The position numbers and the translations under genes were made by a program. Source: Anagrus nilaparvatae (lineage: Eukaryota; Arthropoda; Insecta; Hymenoptera; Mymaridae). From it: a DNA stretch of 64,000 nucleotides. Below are positions 1-12,071 of the stretch, in pieces; the first letter of the stretch is position 1; every line of letters starts with the position of its first letter. Below the pieces are notes generated by a model that did no database searches, had not been told where the DNA came from, and saw nothing but the letters and a program-made list of their open reading frames with translations. Location of the stretch: positions 38,628,501-38,692,500 of the forward strand of contig JAKSXM010000007.1 in the NCBI GenBank assembly GCA_022575985.1. Reading direction: 5' to 3'.

Positions 1-494
1 ATGATTGTTGTATCATAAATTAATTTTTTTACAAATTAGTTAATCGAGATTATCATTAACGAAAAATTAGGGCCCTCTGAAAAAGTAGATTTTGCATATC
101 CAGGAGTCAAATGTACGATTTTTTATTTAAAAATGACTGTATTATTTGCAATTTATATTGTTTACGCTACAAACTATTAAGACTATAAAGAGGCCCCTCT
201 GATAATTATTTGATAAATTTTTATGATGAGGCCTTAAATTCTCTAGATCAAAAAATACCGAAAAAATTGCATATCCAGTTAATAACACGAAGTTTAAATT
301 ATAAAATCACTAGCCGACTAACATGATTCATAATAGGTTTTGAAGTCTCTCAGTCTATAGAATACCAAAATAATAGACGAGATATTAAGACTAAAATGCT
401 ATAGATTATTATTATTTGATTTATTTGTTAATATACAAAATAGTGCACTCTTGTTTTACAAAGTCAATTAATTAATTAAATGTAAATAATATAA
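1..494. other. AT-rich sequence without recognisable genes
   Basis: No convincing reading frame. Two short stretches with similar wording (a 'gcatatccag' motif near 98 and again near 268) hint at a degraded repeat, but nothing more can be supported. Confidence 0.5.
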
Positions 495-1986
495 GAGTCA
501 ATATTTGTGAAGTGTATACAGTTTGGATTTTCGAGTCTCAGAATGTACTCCAAAGTATGTTTGGTCGAAAGTATATATAAAAAAAATAATTTTCTCCAAT
601 TTTTAGCTTTTTAGATCCAATCCTCTATTTTTTACAGCGATTTTTGTTTTTTTCAATTTTTTGAAATTCTTAATTTTTGAGAAATTTATGTTCATTAATT
701 TTTCTCGCAAACGCGCACTTTACAATAAAATTTTTTTTTCTTAAAGTACCCCATAGGAAATTTCCCGTAGAATTCGATTTTGGGGTCCAAATTTTTTTTT
801 GAACTGCGCATGCGCGAGAAAATCAACTTTCTTGCTTTGCCTTTTCTAGCTTATATGCCCCAGCTGCAGACAGCTCAATTTTCATCCTGTTGGTCTCAAA
901 TTGTAGGTTTTTTCATATACTTTCAGCATATGAAATCATTTTTTTGGGTAAATTTATTTTAAAAGCACTAAAATTGAAAAATAGCGATTTTTAAAAAATC
1001 ATTTTTCACAAATTTTGAATTTTCCGCCAAGTCACGTGACCAAATGAAAATCTGACTGAAAATTCGGATTTAGCGGAAAATTTTACATAAGGACACCAAT
1101 TTTCGTCTTATTTCATTAAATAGTTTCTAAGATATCCCATTTTAAAGATAAAGATTAAAATTGACTTTTTTTAAAAAACCCTAAAAATGGGACTCTGACT
1201 TGAATTATCATATCTGTTAAACAAATAATTATAAAAAGACGAGTAAAAATTTTTTGGTAACTAAGGGCTTGTAAAAAATTTTTGAGACCTATAGAACTCG
1301 TTTCTTTTAAAAATTAGAATTTTGGCAGCAATTTTAAAATTTGGTCATTTTTGGGTAAGAATAGGGATTTGGTTTATTGACTATCGCCATGAGAGAATTA
1401 ACAACAAATAAATGTGGTTCAGTCAGATTTTCATTTGGTCACGTGACTTGGCGGAAAATTCAAAATTTGTGAAAAATGATTTTTTTAAAATCGCTATTTT
1501 TCAATTTTAGTGCTTTTAAAATAAATTTACCCAAAAAAATGATTTCATATGCTGAAAGTATATGAAAAAACCTACAATTTGAGACCAACAGGATGAAAAT
1601 TGAGCTGTCTGCAGCTGAGGCATATAAGCTAGAAAAGGCAAAGCAAGAAAGTTGATTTTCTCGCGCATGCGCAGTTCAAAAAAAAATTTGGACCCCATAA
1701 TCGAATTCTACGGGAAATTTCCTATGGGGTACTATAAGGAAAAAAAATTTTATTGTAAAGTGCGCGTTTGCGAGAAAAATTAATGAACATAAATTTCTCA
1801 AAAATTAAAAATTTCAAAAAATTGAAAAAAACAAAAATCGCTGTAAAAAATAGAGGATTGGATCTAAAAAGCTAAAAATTGGGGAAAATTATTTTTTTTA
1901 TATATACTTTCGACCAAACATACTTTGGAGTACATTTCGAGACCCACCCATGCAAAGTCATATACAGTTCACAAATATTGACCCAT
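495..1986. mobile_element. Foldback (palindromic) DNA element, about 1.5 kb
   Basis: Two arms of roughly 570 bp (about 495-1065 and 1415-1986) are near-perfect reverse complements around a central spacer of about 350 bp. The ends read GAGTCAATATTTGTGAA on the left and, as reverse complement, GGGTCAATATTTGTGAA on the right. The outer part of both arms holds the same anti-parallel wording (GGTCGAAAGTATATAT). Both flanks carry ATAA, a possible 4-bp target duplication, but the surroundings are low complexity. The two 60-residue frames at 780-962 (+) and 1516-1698 (-) have the same sequence only because the arms mirror each other; they are not genes. No transposase is present, so it is non-autonomous. 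Confidence 0.85.
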
Positions 1987-2591
1987 AAATAAAATAAGAT
2001 ATTTTAATTAATTAAAACTAGTCAACATCAGTAAATATATTTCAGTATATACAATAATTAAAAAAAAAAAAAAAAATAATAAATTTTTAGTAAATATAAT
2101 ACAGTAAAAATAGTAAATATAGTTCATTTATTTATAGTAAATATATGTATGTACAAGATTAGATAGTATATATATATATAAGTTTATCGATAATAATACT
2201 GTGAACATATAAAATGTGTATACAAAAAACCCCAATATCTGTCCTTCAATCGGTTTAAAATTTATACATATTAAAATAGATTATTTTAGTTAATTTTATA
2301 TTTTGCAATTATATATTATATATTAAATTCTCTTCTTTGTTATGAAAATTTTATTGTAAAGCTACTACTTATATAGACATATTTTTTGTTCTTATTATTT
2401 TATTTTATTAATATTGTTATAAAAATTATTATATTATGTATTATGTACTTTTCTAAAATTGTATTCAAAAGCGCATTGGCATTGCTTGCGCAAAATTTTT
2501 TCTAAAATAAAATAAATAAATACTGTTGCAGAAATTAAAATAGTATAATGAAATAAGCAATAAATACAGCTTCACCTTAAAGTACTTATTG
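1987..2591. other. AT-rich stretch including the LINE 3' untranslated region (minus strand)
   Basis: The part next to 2592 is the 3' flank of the minus-strand LINE remnant and ends in A/T-rich simple sequence. I could not place its tail precisely. The rest (about 2000-2350) is low-complexity AT with short 'agtaaatata' repeats. Confidence 0.4.
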
Positions 2592-4908
2592 TCAATCTAA
2601 GTTTGAAAAATATGATTTAATACTTTTTTTAAATTGGGAAAATGATGGAAGGTAACGTATACAGGGCGGGATGGAATTCCAAAGATTAGCATACTTAACT
2701 TGGTAAGATAAAAGTCCAGAATCAGAGGATACTATGGATCGCTAGGTCTTTACGAGGTCCTCTCTGTGGCTTGTCACTGAGATATGGTTTAAAAAAAGGG
2801 AGAAGGAAAGGAGGTTCTTTCATCCTTACAATCCTATACATGATTAGCATGGCAAAGTAGTCACGACGAGAGTCGTTACTAAGCCATTTTAGGTTATTTC
2901 TGAATGGAGTGATTCTTTCACTTCTACCTATCCCAAAAATATATCGTATCCCTGAGTTTGCTAACCTTTGTAACTGAGCACGAAGTGAGAAAGATGCATC
3001 AGCATAGACTACAGTGCAGTAATCCAGATGGGGGATTACTAGTGACTCAACTAATCTTCTGCGCAATAATTGGGATGTGCACGATTTGATGAATCTCAAA
3101 CCAAATAATGCTCTATTTACTTTCTTGGAGACATTATCAACCTGTTGTTTCCAAGACAGAGTACTGTCTAAAATCACCCCAAGACTAAGCACTTCATCTA
3201 CAAAAGGGACTGAATCACCGTTTTTATTAATCACTACGTTAGAAACATTGAGTTTCTTAAAAAGCCCTATCATGTGTGACGTTCCAAAGACGATGGCTGA
3301 AGTTTTTTTTATATTGATGGACAGAAGGTTAATTTCGGCCCATTCTGATACTTTTTTGCCTGATTCTGATAGTAGCTCTAAACCATGTTGAATTTGATCC
3401 GCAGGTACCTGAATATATATTTGTAAGTCATCCGCATAAAGAATTCTAATTGTGTAGTTATCATTCAAATGGAGTTTCAAGTCATTCATATAGATGCAAA
3501 ATAAGAGTGGTCCCAAGACCGAACCCTGTGGTACACCTATGTTTATTTCACGCGGGGCTGAGGTTGATGATTTTGAGTAAACACACATCGAGCGACCGCA
3601 GAGATATGACCAAAACCATTAAAGAGCTGTTTTGGAGAAATCGATATCTTGTAGTTTCTTTAGTAGTCTGGATGGAGATACATTATCAAAGGCTTTCAAG
3701 AAGTCAAACTGTACTAACAGTGTGGCTAGCTTCTTGTCCTTTCCTATACGGATATCATCAGTAAGTTTTATCAAGGCTGTTTGAGTACTATGATGTTTTC
3801 TAAAGCCCGTCTGGAATTTATCCAGAATATTTGATTTAGTCAAGAAGCCAACCACCTGGTCGTGTGCCAACTTCTCCAAAACCTTTGAGAGGAAACATAG
3901 CAAAGCTATGGGACGAAAATCAGAAGCGGATGATGGTACAGAGACTTTTTTTAAAGCTAAGATACGGGATCTCTTCCAGGCTTCTGGAAATATTCCTTGT
4001 TTTAGTGATGCATTAAACAACTTAGTAAGGTGATTCGCAATAGATGGAAGAGCCTTAGCTATGACACTCTGAGGAATGTCATCTTCACCTTTAGCTTGAG
4101 AGCTAAAATGCGAGACAGCTAAGATAACGTCATTAACTGAGACCTCCTGAAAAACAAAGCCCTCTGAGGAAGCTGCTGAAATTGTATTAAAAGATGTAGC
4201 TGGATCTTCTGTAGGGGAGAGTGAAATACTAGAAAAAAATGAGTTGAGTTCCTCAGGTAAGAACCCATGTGATGCGTCATTTACTGTAGGCATTAGACCT
4301 AAATTTTTCATTTCCTTCCAGAAATTTTTGTTGGTGTCCAGGGCATTGCATATTCTATTATGCATGTAAGCACAACGTGCAATTTCAGATTTTTCTTCAG
4401 CTTGATTCGCAAGGGCTAGGTATTCATTAAGGAGATGTCGCGACCCTGTCCTATGATAACGTCTGCTAGTGGCGTCACGTTTTGACATGAGAAGCCTTAA
4501 CTCAGTATTAATCCAGGGGCGCACAAATTTCTTATTATTTATTGTTTTTTCAGGAGCCAGTAAATTAATTGCACCTTGTATGTTGTCAGTTAGTTGAGAA
4601 AGAGCTTGCTCAATTTCTAGTTCATTTGATGACGTGAAGTGCGACCAGTTTTGTGTTTTAAGATGAGAAATAAGATCATGAGGAGTTATTTTGTTGATGG
4701 ATTTGTAGGTATGATTTGTATGTGTTTTCAATGGGTGAAAAACATCAATAGTGGCTGTAATGATGTGTTTGCTCGGAAATGTCGGTGAAAAACGATCATA
4801 TGTAATGACTGAATCACTTTCATCTACATAGATAGTATCAATCCACGTATTACTAGTTGTGTGATGGGAAGCTCCTGTGTTTACTAGTTTAAGACATAAC
4901 TCACTCAT
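2592..4908 (-). pseudogene. LINE (non-LTR retrotransposon) endonuclease end plus reverse transcriptase, 5'-truncated and broken
   Basis: The protein would copy element RNA into DNA at a nicked target site. On the minus strand the first part (from 4908) begins with what looks like the end of an AP-type endonuclease (TWIDTIYV, then a histidine near FPSKH). A reverse transcriptase follows: RPIALLCFLSKVLEK, QTGFRKHHSTQ, QFDFLKAFDNVSP (first catalytic Asp), GVPQGSVLGPLLF, and an intact catalytic ILYADDLQIY. The thumb and tail (DSTLSWKQQVDNVSKK, IPHLDYCTVVYAD) are typical of the CR1/Jockey group. Lesions: an in-frame TAA at 3619-3621 between SKTAL and WFWSYL, and a one-base frameshift near 2722-2735. 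Past that shift the usual LINE C-terminus (LWNSIPP, then FKKSIKSYF) reads to a stop at 2592-2594. ORF1 and most of the endonuclease are missing, as expected for a 5'-truncated copy. Clade assignment is from memory of motifs only. Confidence 0.92.
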
Positions 4909-5630
4909 GATGCCACAGAAAAAGCGGGGGGCAGATTCTGTTCATGCGGGAGAAACACGTCGATTCCATAAGAAATAAATTATCTTCAGGGTTAGAAATA
5001 GTCTCTCCAATACCTTTTCATATATTTTTCCGTAATTAATAATTATAACTTTACTGGGGACAAAACTAGGCTCCTTTGAAAACTCTTAATGTGTTTGCGT
5101 AATTATAAATGTGCAGTGAAACATGATTTTCTTAAGCAACAGAAACAGAAGTAAATAAACCAACATAAACAAAAGTAAAGGCGAACCCCTTCCTCTAACT
5201 TTTGCTAGTATAATATATAATATATTTTATTGCTAGTATAATATATAATATATTTTATATATAATATAAAATACAAATATAAGAAAATTAAATAAAAAAA
5301 ATAACTAAAAAATAAATAGCAAAAGTTTGTAAAAAAAATGTTAAACGCTTTATCATAAGACGAGAGAAATAAGATATATAGTCTAAAGAAGGAAAGATAT
5401 AAGTTATTCGAAATAATTAAATAAATAGAAAAATATTAAAAATCTTATAAAATTTAAAAAAATAAAAAAAAAATAATTAAGATAATATACTAATAGAAAT
5501 TTCATTACAAAAAAAATAAAAAAATATGTTTTTTTTAAGAAATTAGAAAATTATTTTTATAGCCTATGAACTAATTTTAGTTAAGCCTCTTTAAAAATTG
5601 ACCTCTGAACTCAGAACGATACTGTAAAAA
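4909..5630. other. AT-rich flank with a 28-bp tandem duplication
   Basis: No gene seen. A 28-bp unit beginning TTGCTAGTATAATATA is present twice in a row at about 5202-5257. The rest is poly-A/T rich. Confidence 0.5.
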
Positions 5631-5983
5631 GTAACTTTCTTAGATTTACAATAAAAGTAGAATTTTTTTGAAAAATTAGTGAATTTTCAAAAAATTTTGT
5701 AAATATTCGATAAAAATCGTAAATTTACTAAATTTAGTAAAACACGTAAACATTATCAAAAAATTCGAGAATTCTCGATTTTTTTTTTGTGATTTTACGA
5801 AAAAAGTTGTAAATTATTAATTTTTCTTGCGAATTCACTAAAAATAATCGATAATGCTCGAATTTTTTGTTAATATACTAATTTAGTAAATATACGATTT
5901 TTTTCGAATATTTACAAATTTTTTCGAAAATTCACTAATGTTTTTTTTGTTTTTGTTAATATAAGAAAGTTACTTTTTACAGT
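5631..5983. mobile_element. Palindromic MITE, 353 bp
   Basis: Perfect 22-bp terminal inverted repeats open with ACTGTAAAAAGTAACTTTC and close with GAAAGTTACTTTTTACAGT. The interior is also largely self-complementary (repeated 'attcgat', 'aaatttagta'). No coding capacity. A partial second copy lies at 10621-10703. Confidence 0.85.
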
Positions 5984-8069
5984 GGAGTTAATTCAAATAA
6001 TTTTTATGGCCTCTGAACTAATTGAGTTGAGCTTAGTTTGAAATGATTGCTGAACTTTGTAAGTTAAGTCATATTTATTAATTTTATTTGAAACAGACCG
6101 CTGAACTCAGAACGAATTAAAAATAATATACAATATACAATATCTTAAGGAAAGAGAAAAATTATAATTGTAAAAGATTTGCTACATGTTATACGATTTC
6201 TGAAGGAAACAGAAAAATCAAGATTGCTGAAGATAAGACTTAAAACATAGAAAAAATTTATAGATTTCAATATAACATTTAAATGAAAGTTAAACTAAAA
6301 TAAAGAAAAATAATAAAATCATAAAAATAAAATCAAGGTAAATAAAATGAAAAAAGTTGTTTATATGTATGAATCAATTTTTGCAAATACGAATGATAGA
6401 AATTCAGTAATAAAATATTATGAAAATGAAAATGGGATTGCGAGTCGGTCTATATAATATCAAAGATATTGTGACCAATTTCTTGACCAAGGAGAGAAAT
6501 GTAACGAGTCTATATGTAATAGCCTCTTTAATTATTATTGTGACCTTCAGTTTAAAATAACTTAGTAAGATTGGACACGTATTGTAAAGATAATGAAATG
6601 TATAGTCATAAGTTCCTAATTTAAAATTTTTAAGGTATAAGACTTTAGTAGTATATTCGACATGTAGAGGGACAGACCTAATTGTTGTTTCTTAGGTAAT
6701 GTATCATAATTGATTCATTAATGTAAACTATAGAATTAATTAATTGTTAAAAATAAAATAAATTTCTTATTTTAGAACAACATAAAGGTCGTTATTATTT
6801 AAATATACTACTCAAAATAAAGACACATTATATTTTTATATTAGAGTGTGTCTTATTTTTTTAATTTCGATATTTTTTGGCTCTCCCCAATTTTTTCTAA
6901 TATTTTAGTCATAAAAAAACCCAGCTTCAAAGATTTTGATTTTCGATTTTTTTTAACCCGTGCTACCGAGCACTTGAAGTCTCCCATTTAAATAACATGG
7001 GGATTTTGAGTTTTTAGCTATACAAATTTTCACAGAGGCCACAAAGGGTTTTAAAAAGCTAATTTTTACTGGAAACATACTTTCGTTTGTTTTAAAGACA
7101 TGCAAATAGCTCTGCATTCATTCCAAAGGGAATTCTGGGGCTAGAAACGCAAATTTACATGTTGGCTCAATCTTATAAAATAGAGTTTTTCGGTAATTTT
7201 TGATTTAAAAAAAAATCTCTAATAATATAAACTGAGTATGTTTTGGCAAAATCTAAAAAATACTATTTTGCAAATATAAAAATAAAATTTGATTAATATT
7301 AAAATTTTCATAATTTAAAGGTTACATCTTTTAAAAAATAAACTGCATAAAGAAAAAATTATGCATAAAAATTAGCAAATAATTATGAATATAATAACGT
7401 TTTTGACATAAATCGTCATTTTTTTTTAGCACAACAAAATTAAAAAATTTTTTATTTAAAAAGATATTTTTTGGTAATTTTTATACATATTTATATATAT
7501 AAATTTATTATGGTACCACCATAAGTTTTTCAAAGATTTTCGAAAATCAGGGTATATTATTATTATAATGTATATACATATTATCCATAAAATTGCGTTC
7601 TTATTTTAGTATAATAGCATCAGTAACAATAATAACAATATTAACCATAATATTAATGAATGAGAAACAAAGTTTATTAGAAAAAAAAAAAAGAATGGGA
7701 ATTACATCATCATAACTTGAATATACATAATGTATTATTATTATTATTATATATAAAATAGAAAAAAAGAGACTTATTATTATAAGAATAACAATACTAA
7801 TAACAAGTAACAGTATAAAAGAGAAGAACAGCCGTAATTAGAGATAGGTTGTTCTTAATAAAAATCTCGTAAACAAGGAGACTACTTAGAAAGAGATTTA
7901 ACTATAAAATCAAGAGATTTACCTCCTTGTTAAAGTCGATGTGGCATTGTGAAAAATTGAAAAGAGTTATTAAAATTTTTTTTTCTTATTTATACTTGCA
8001 TTGATTAAAAGGTAAAATTCATTAACTGCTTTAAATGCTATATTTTTTTTTTTTTTGAAGTGAATTTTA
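5984..8069. other. AT-rich region, no gene recognised
   Basis: I see no open frame with protein character on either strand. A short imperfect inverted pair (AATAAAGACACA near 6818 and TGTGTCTTATTT near 6846) could be a small hairpin. The block 6890-7560 has a more even base mix and may be an old mobile element, but I cannot name it. Confidence 0.4.
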
Positions 8070-8351
8070 TCAACGTTTATACCATTTTTTTAAAAAGTTA
8101 TTAACTTCTTCTATAAATTTACTAAATAACCTGAATAATAGTGGAGGTTTACCAATTTCATGATAAACAGCAATGATAAAAGCTTTATATAACTCATCAG
8201 GATTACAACACCTTGCCTAAAATAGGCCAAAACTTTTTTAATCCTGATTTAAATAAGGGCAATCCATCTATATTAAACTGGAGTTTTATAGTTTTATTTT
8301 GTTTATGATTAGCTGGATTTATAATTCTTTTACAAAATTGTTTCCACACCT
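8070..8351 (-). pseudogene. Relic of a transposon-associated protein (IDGLPLFKS family)
   Basis: Read on the minus strand, a splice-acceptor-like TTTTCTTTTTAG is followed by a frame with WKQFCKRIINPANHK, then FNIDGLPLFKSGLKKFWPIL. After a stop and frame change near 8208 a second frame reads DELYKAFIIAVYHEIGKPP and ends with KKWYKR and a stop at 8070-8072. The pairing of an IDGLPLFKS...WPIL block with an AVYHxxGKPP block is one I recall from uncharacterised proteins repeated in insect and cnidarian genomes and linked to DNA transposons. That recollection is the basis of the call. The piece is one broken exon; no other exon of it is visible nearby. Confidence 0.55.
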
Positions 8352-8394
8352 AAAAAGAAAATTTTCTTTAAGCATACCAATAATATTCAAACTA

Positions 8395-8540
8395 CGACAA
8401 ACTCTAGTGCAAATTATTCCTTGGAAAAAATGCTATCGATTTGACGTTTTAATTTGAGCTCACCGTTTAGAGTTACAACTGTTTAAAGCTAAGAAGTTCA
8501 AAATTTAAAAACTCAAAAAGTGGTCATTTTTATCACTTCA
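8395..8540 (+). repeat. Dispersed direct repeat, copy 1 (copy 2 at about 11660-11800)
   Basis: Both copies share TTCCTTGGAAAAAATGCTA followed by TCGATTTGACGTTTT, then AGAGTTACAACTGTTTAAAG and a degenerate tail with 'atcactt'. They lie in the same orientation about 3.27 kb apart, flanking the palindrome at 8611-10604. They could be two fragments of one older element or of a longer repeat family. Confidence 0.65.
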
Positions 8541-8610
8541 TATTTTAATATGGATTGTATCAAAATGTAAAAACCCAATTGCTTACTATAAAAAGAGTTT
8601 CTAAAGGAAA

Positions 8611-10604
8611 GGACCCTGCACAAACCTTATGGGATTCGGGTTTCGGCGGAATTGGCTGAATTTTAGGTATGTTATACATTTCGTCATCCTGAGCAAAAGT
8701 CTCAAAGGGCACGAAGCTCTAAAATGCTTTTTTCGGCTGCTCCAAAGCTCCACAGATCCAACATTATTTACTACTGGAAAAGGTCATTTTTTATTTTTTT
8801 AATGCATGTTTTGAAAAATAAAAGTATATAGTCTTACGTTTTTGTTGTCGCTTTCAAATAGCTGTCAAACGGTAATTTATAATTAGAATTTATGAAACCA
8901 ACACACATATATGTTTTTGTTGTCGCTGGATTCAAATCTGATGTTAGGAAAATGATATTGACAGCTGTCAACTAGCTTTCAAATGGTAGAAAGTAATCGG
9001 GATTTAAAAAATCAGCACATATTTATATGCTTTTGTCGTCACTGAATTCAAATCTGCTGACAAAAAATTAATAATTAAAGTTGACAGCTGTCAATATCAT
9101 TTTTCTGACATCAGATTTGAATTCAGCAACAACAAAAACATATATATGTGTGCTGGTTTCATAAATTCTTATTATAAATTACCATTTGACAGCTATTTGA
9201 CAGCTGTCAACTGACAATATCATTTTTCTGACGTTAGATTTGAATTCAACGACAACAAAAACATATACATATGTGTACTATTTTCATAAATCCCGATTAT
9301 AAATTACAGTTTGACAGCTTGTTGACAGCTGTCAATTGTCAACATCATTTTTCCGACATCAGATTTGAATTCAGCGACAAGAAAAACATATATATATGTG
9401 CTATTTTTATAAATCCCGATTATAAATTACCGTTTGACAGCTAGTTGACAGCTGTCAACTGTCAATATCATTTTTTTGACATCAGATTTGAATTTAGCGA
9501 CCTCAAAAACTTAAGACTATATACTTTTATTTATCAAAAGATGCATTAAAAAAATAAAATATGATCTTTTCCAGTAATAACTCTCTAAGTTCTAATTTGT
9601 AAAAATACAGCAAAAATAACAAATTAACAAACTGCAGTCTGTAAACCTAATAATACACAAATCAGAATCAGTAAGCTTTAAAATTACAAACCGGTAAGTA
9701 AGTTTAAAATCTGTAGACAACAAAATTACAAATTTGAATTAGTAAAGTTATAAGTTACAAATAGGTAAGCGTCAGTGTACTGTAAACCTTAAAACTAGAA
9801 ATTATAATTTGTTATATTAGAAATTACAAATTTTAGACGGGAAAAGAGAATTTCTAAATTAAAATTAACAAATTATCAATAATAACGCAAAGTAAAATAA
9901 CCTCCATTTTCTGATCTTGTCCGTTTTAAAAGTTTATTGAAAGTGAAAAAAGCAAGTGAAAAATAAATTGCAATTACCATTTTTTTCATTATTTGAATTT
10001 TTAAAAAGCTGCTTATATTATCCATAACTAAAAATATAGTTTAAAAAACTAAATTAATAAATCTAAATTAAAATAAATAAACGGACAAGATCACAAAATG
10101 GAGATTATTTTACTTTGCGTTTATTTTGTATTATTGCTAATTTGTTAACTTTAATTTACAAATTATCTTTTCCCGTCTAAAATTTGTAATTTCTAATATA
10201 ACAAATTATAATTTGTAGTTTTAAGGCTTACAAAGTACACTAGCGCTTACCGATTTGTAACTTATAACTTTACTAATTCAAATTTGTAATTTTAATATTT
10301 ACAGATTATAAACTTACTTACCGGTTTATAATTTTAAAAATTACTGATTCTGATTTGTAAATTATTAGGTTTACAGACTGCAATTTGTTAATTTGTTATT
10401 TCTCTGTATTTTTACAAATTAGAACTTAGAGAGAAATAATGTTGGATCTGTGGAGCTTTGGAGCTTTGTGGGAGTCGAAGAAAACATTTTGGAGTTTCGT
10501 GCCCATTGAGACTTTTGCTCAGGATGACGAAATATACAACATACCAAAAATTCAGCCAATTCCGCTGAAACCCGAATCCCATAAGGTTTGTGCGGGGTCC
10601 TGTA
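8611..10604. mobile_element. Large foldback element with a second palindrome nested in its left arm
   Basis: The left arm starts GGACCCTGCACAAACC and runs to about 8772; it resumes at about 9580 (CTCTAAGTTCTAATTTGT) and continues to the centre near 10000. The right arm mirrors this order without interruption, ending GGTTTGTGCGGGGTCC near 10604. Without the 8773-9579 insertion the palindrome would be about 1.2 kb. No transposase is encoded. The frame at 10439-10621 lies inside the right arm and is not supported as a gene. Confidence 0.8.
8773..9579. mobile_element. Nested palindromic element with internal tandem repeats
   Basis: Ends are ACTGGAAAAGGTCAT and its near reverse complement ATGATCTTTTCCAGT. 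Inside, a unit of roughly 120 bp repeats about four times with inverted partners. Each unit carries GACAGCTGTCAA (itself a palindrome), an ATCAGATTTGAATTCAGCGA block and a stretch of alternating ATAT. A three-base ACT is present on both sides (8770-8772 and 9580-9582), a possible target duplication. It interrupts only one arm of the surrounding palindrome, so it arrived later. Confidence 0.75.
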
Positions 10605-10620
10605 CGATTTCTAACGAATA

Positions 10621-10703
10621 ATTAAAAAATTTTTTGAAAATTCACTAATTTTTCGAAAAAATTCTATTTTTTTTGTAAATCTAAGAAAGTTACTTTTTAC
10701 AGT
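10621..10703. mobile_element. Partial copy of the ACTGTAAAAAG MITE
   Basis: Ends with GAAAGTTACTTTTTACAGT, the same terminus as the MITE at 5631-5983, preceded by similar 'gaaaattcactaatttttcgaaaaa' wording. Only one end is present; the other half is missing at the junction with the palindrome. Confidence 0.7.
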
Positions 10704-10910
10704 GTATGCATTTAAAAAAAATATATAGAATACACAATTTTTAGTTTTAAATTATATTTATTTCTTTTTTTTAATTATTTTAATTTTTTTTTATTTTAAT
10801 AAATTTTAAATAGTTGATAATAAAACATTAATTATTTTTAATAAATAATTAAAATTTATAAAAAAAATATTACGAATAAATATATAAAAATCACTTCCAA
10901 TATTCAAATA

Positions 10911-10980
10911 GCAATTTAGCTCAGTCAGCTAAGTGTTTGCTTATGGCGGCGGCGGCCCGGGTTCAAATCCCGGTATTTTT
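10911..10980 (+). other. tRNA-like sequence with Pol III A and B boxes (tRNA-derived repeat?)
   Basis: An A-box-like TAGCTCAGTCAGCTAAG is followed by a perfect T-arm, CCGGG-TTCAAAT-CCCGG, containing the B-box GGTTCAAATCC. The middle is odd (a GGCGGCGGCGG run) and the seven bases before the A box do not pair with the T-rich 3' end, so a complete tRNA cloverleaf is not supported. It is better read as the head of a tRNA-derived SINE or a decayed tRNA gene. What follows (to about 11140) is a degenerate 'catgtatg' simple repeat. Confidence 0.5.
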
Positions 10981-12071
10981 TTTTATTTTTTAATAAATTA
11001 AAAATAACTTATATATTGTCATGTATGATCATGCATGGGAGTATACAGTCATACAGAGACATAAATCGATGTATGGCCATGTATCACCATGTATGAAGAT
11101 ATTAATATATGGTCATATATGGGGATACATGATCGATTTTCTCCCGGGACGCTTAAAGAGGACTGCATAAAAATTTAATGAACTTCTGGGACTTAAATAC
11201 GTCATATGCATCCTACAGAAAACTTTTAATTCAAATTTTAAGCCTTATGTTAATACTTGAAGTTAAGTAAAAGGACAGCAGACATTTGTGACATTTTGAA
11301 CCCATATGCTCTAGAAAATGTTTTTGTTAACTTACGTTGATTTGTACTTTAAAAAAATATTACTAATCCTATCCTATCCTATATATATATTAAAATGAAA
11401 TAATTGAAAAAATTTAATATTTTTGATTTTATTACAAGTCAATTTCTAAAGTTTTGAATCGACGAAAACACCTGAAAGTGGTTTTAAAGTAATCTTTAAA
11501 TAAATATCTTCAGGATTCTTTTTTTATTTTTAAAGAATATTTAATAGATTCCGAAATATTAAGCTCCGAAGTTAGTGGTTGAAAACGTAAAAAAATTTTT
11601 TATTTTTTCACAAAAACTGATTTTTCTCAGGATCTAAGATGTCTCTTGAGACGTGCTTTAGTGCAAATTTTTCCTTGGAAAAAATGCTATCGATTTGACG
11701 TTTTTTTTTTTTTTTTAATTCGAGATCATGTTTCAGAGTTACAACTGTTTAAAGCCAAAAAAATCAAATTTTAAACATTAAAAAAAATGTCACTCTAATC
11801 ACTTCGTAACTCAAAATCTATATCACCAAAACGATCAAACTAAAGTGCTATGTATTTGTTAATGCGTTATCTAAAACAAGTTTTTTGTTTTAACTCTAAT
11901 TAAAATATATTTACTCTACATATTCATTTAAAAATTATTATTTTATTTCTTTTTTTTCTATGGGTAATTTTTTTTTATAATACAAAAAATTATTAACACA
12001 TAGTAAATTCTTTTAATAAAAACTCCTTACTCAGCAAATTTTACCTTCTTTCAATTGACCTTTTTTTTTGT
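10981..12071. other. AT-rich spacer with simple repeats
   Basis: Contains CATGTATG-type repeats at about 11020-11140 and the second copy of the dispersed repeat (11660-11800). No gene seen. It ends abruptly at 12071 where similarity to the 3' LTR of the next element begins. Confidence 0.45.

Noticed and set aside
780..1698. Identical 60-residue frames on both strands as a gene pair
   Set aside because: They are the two arms of one palindrome; no start context, domain or codon bias supports translation.
3077..3764. Plus-strand frames of 104 codons over the LINE
   Set aside because: Antisense to a clear reverse transcriptase; no protein features of their own.
10911..10980. Functional tRNA gene
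   Set aside because: The T-arm and B box are good, but the acceptor stem cannot pair and the anticodon arm is not convincing.
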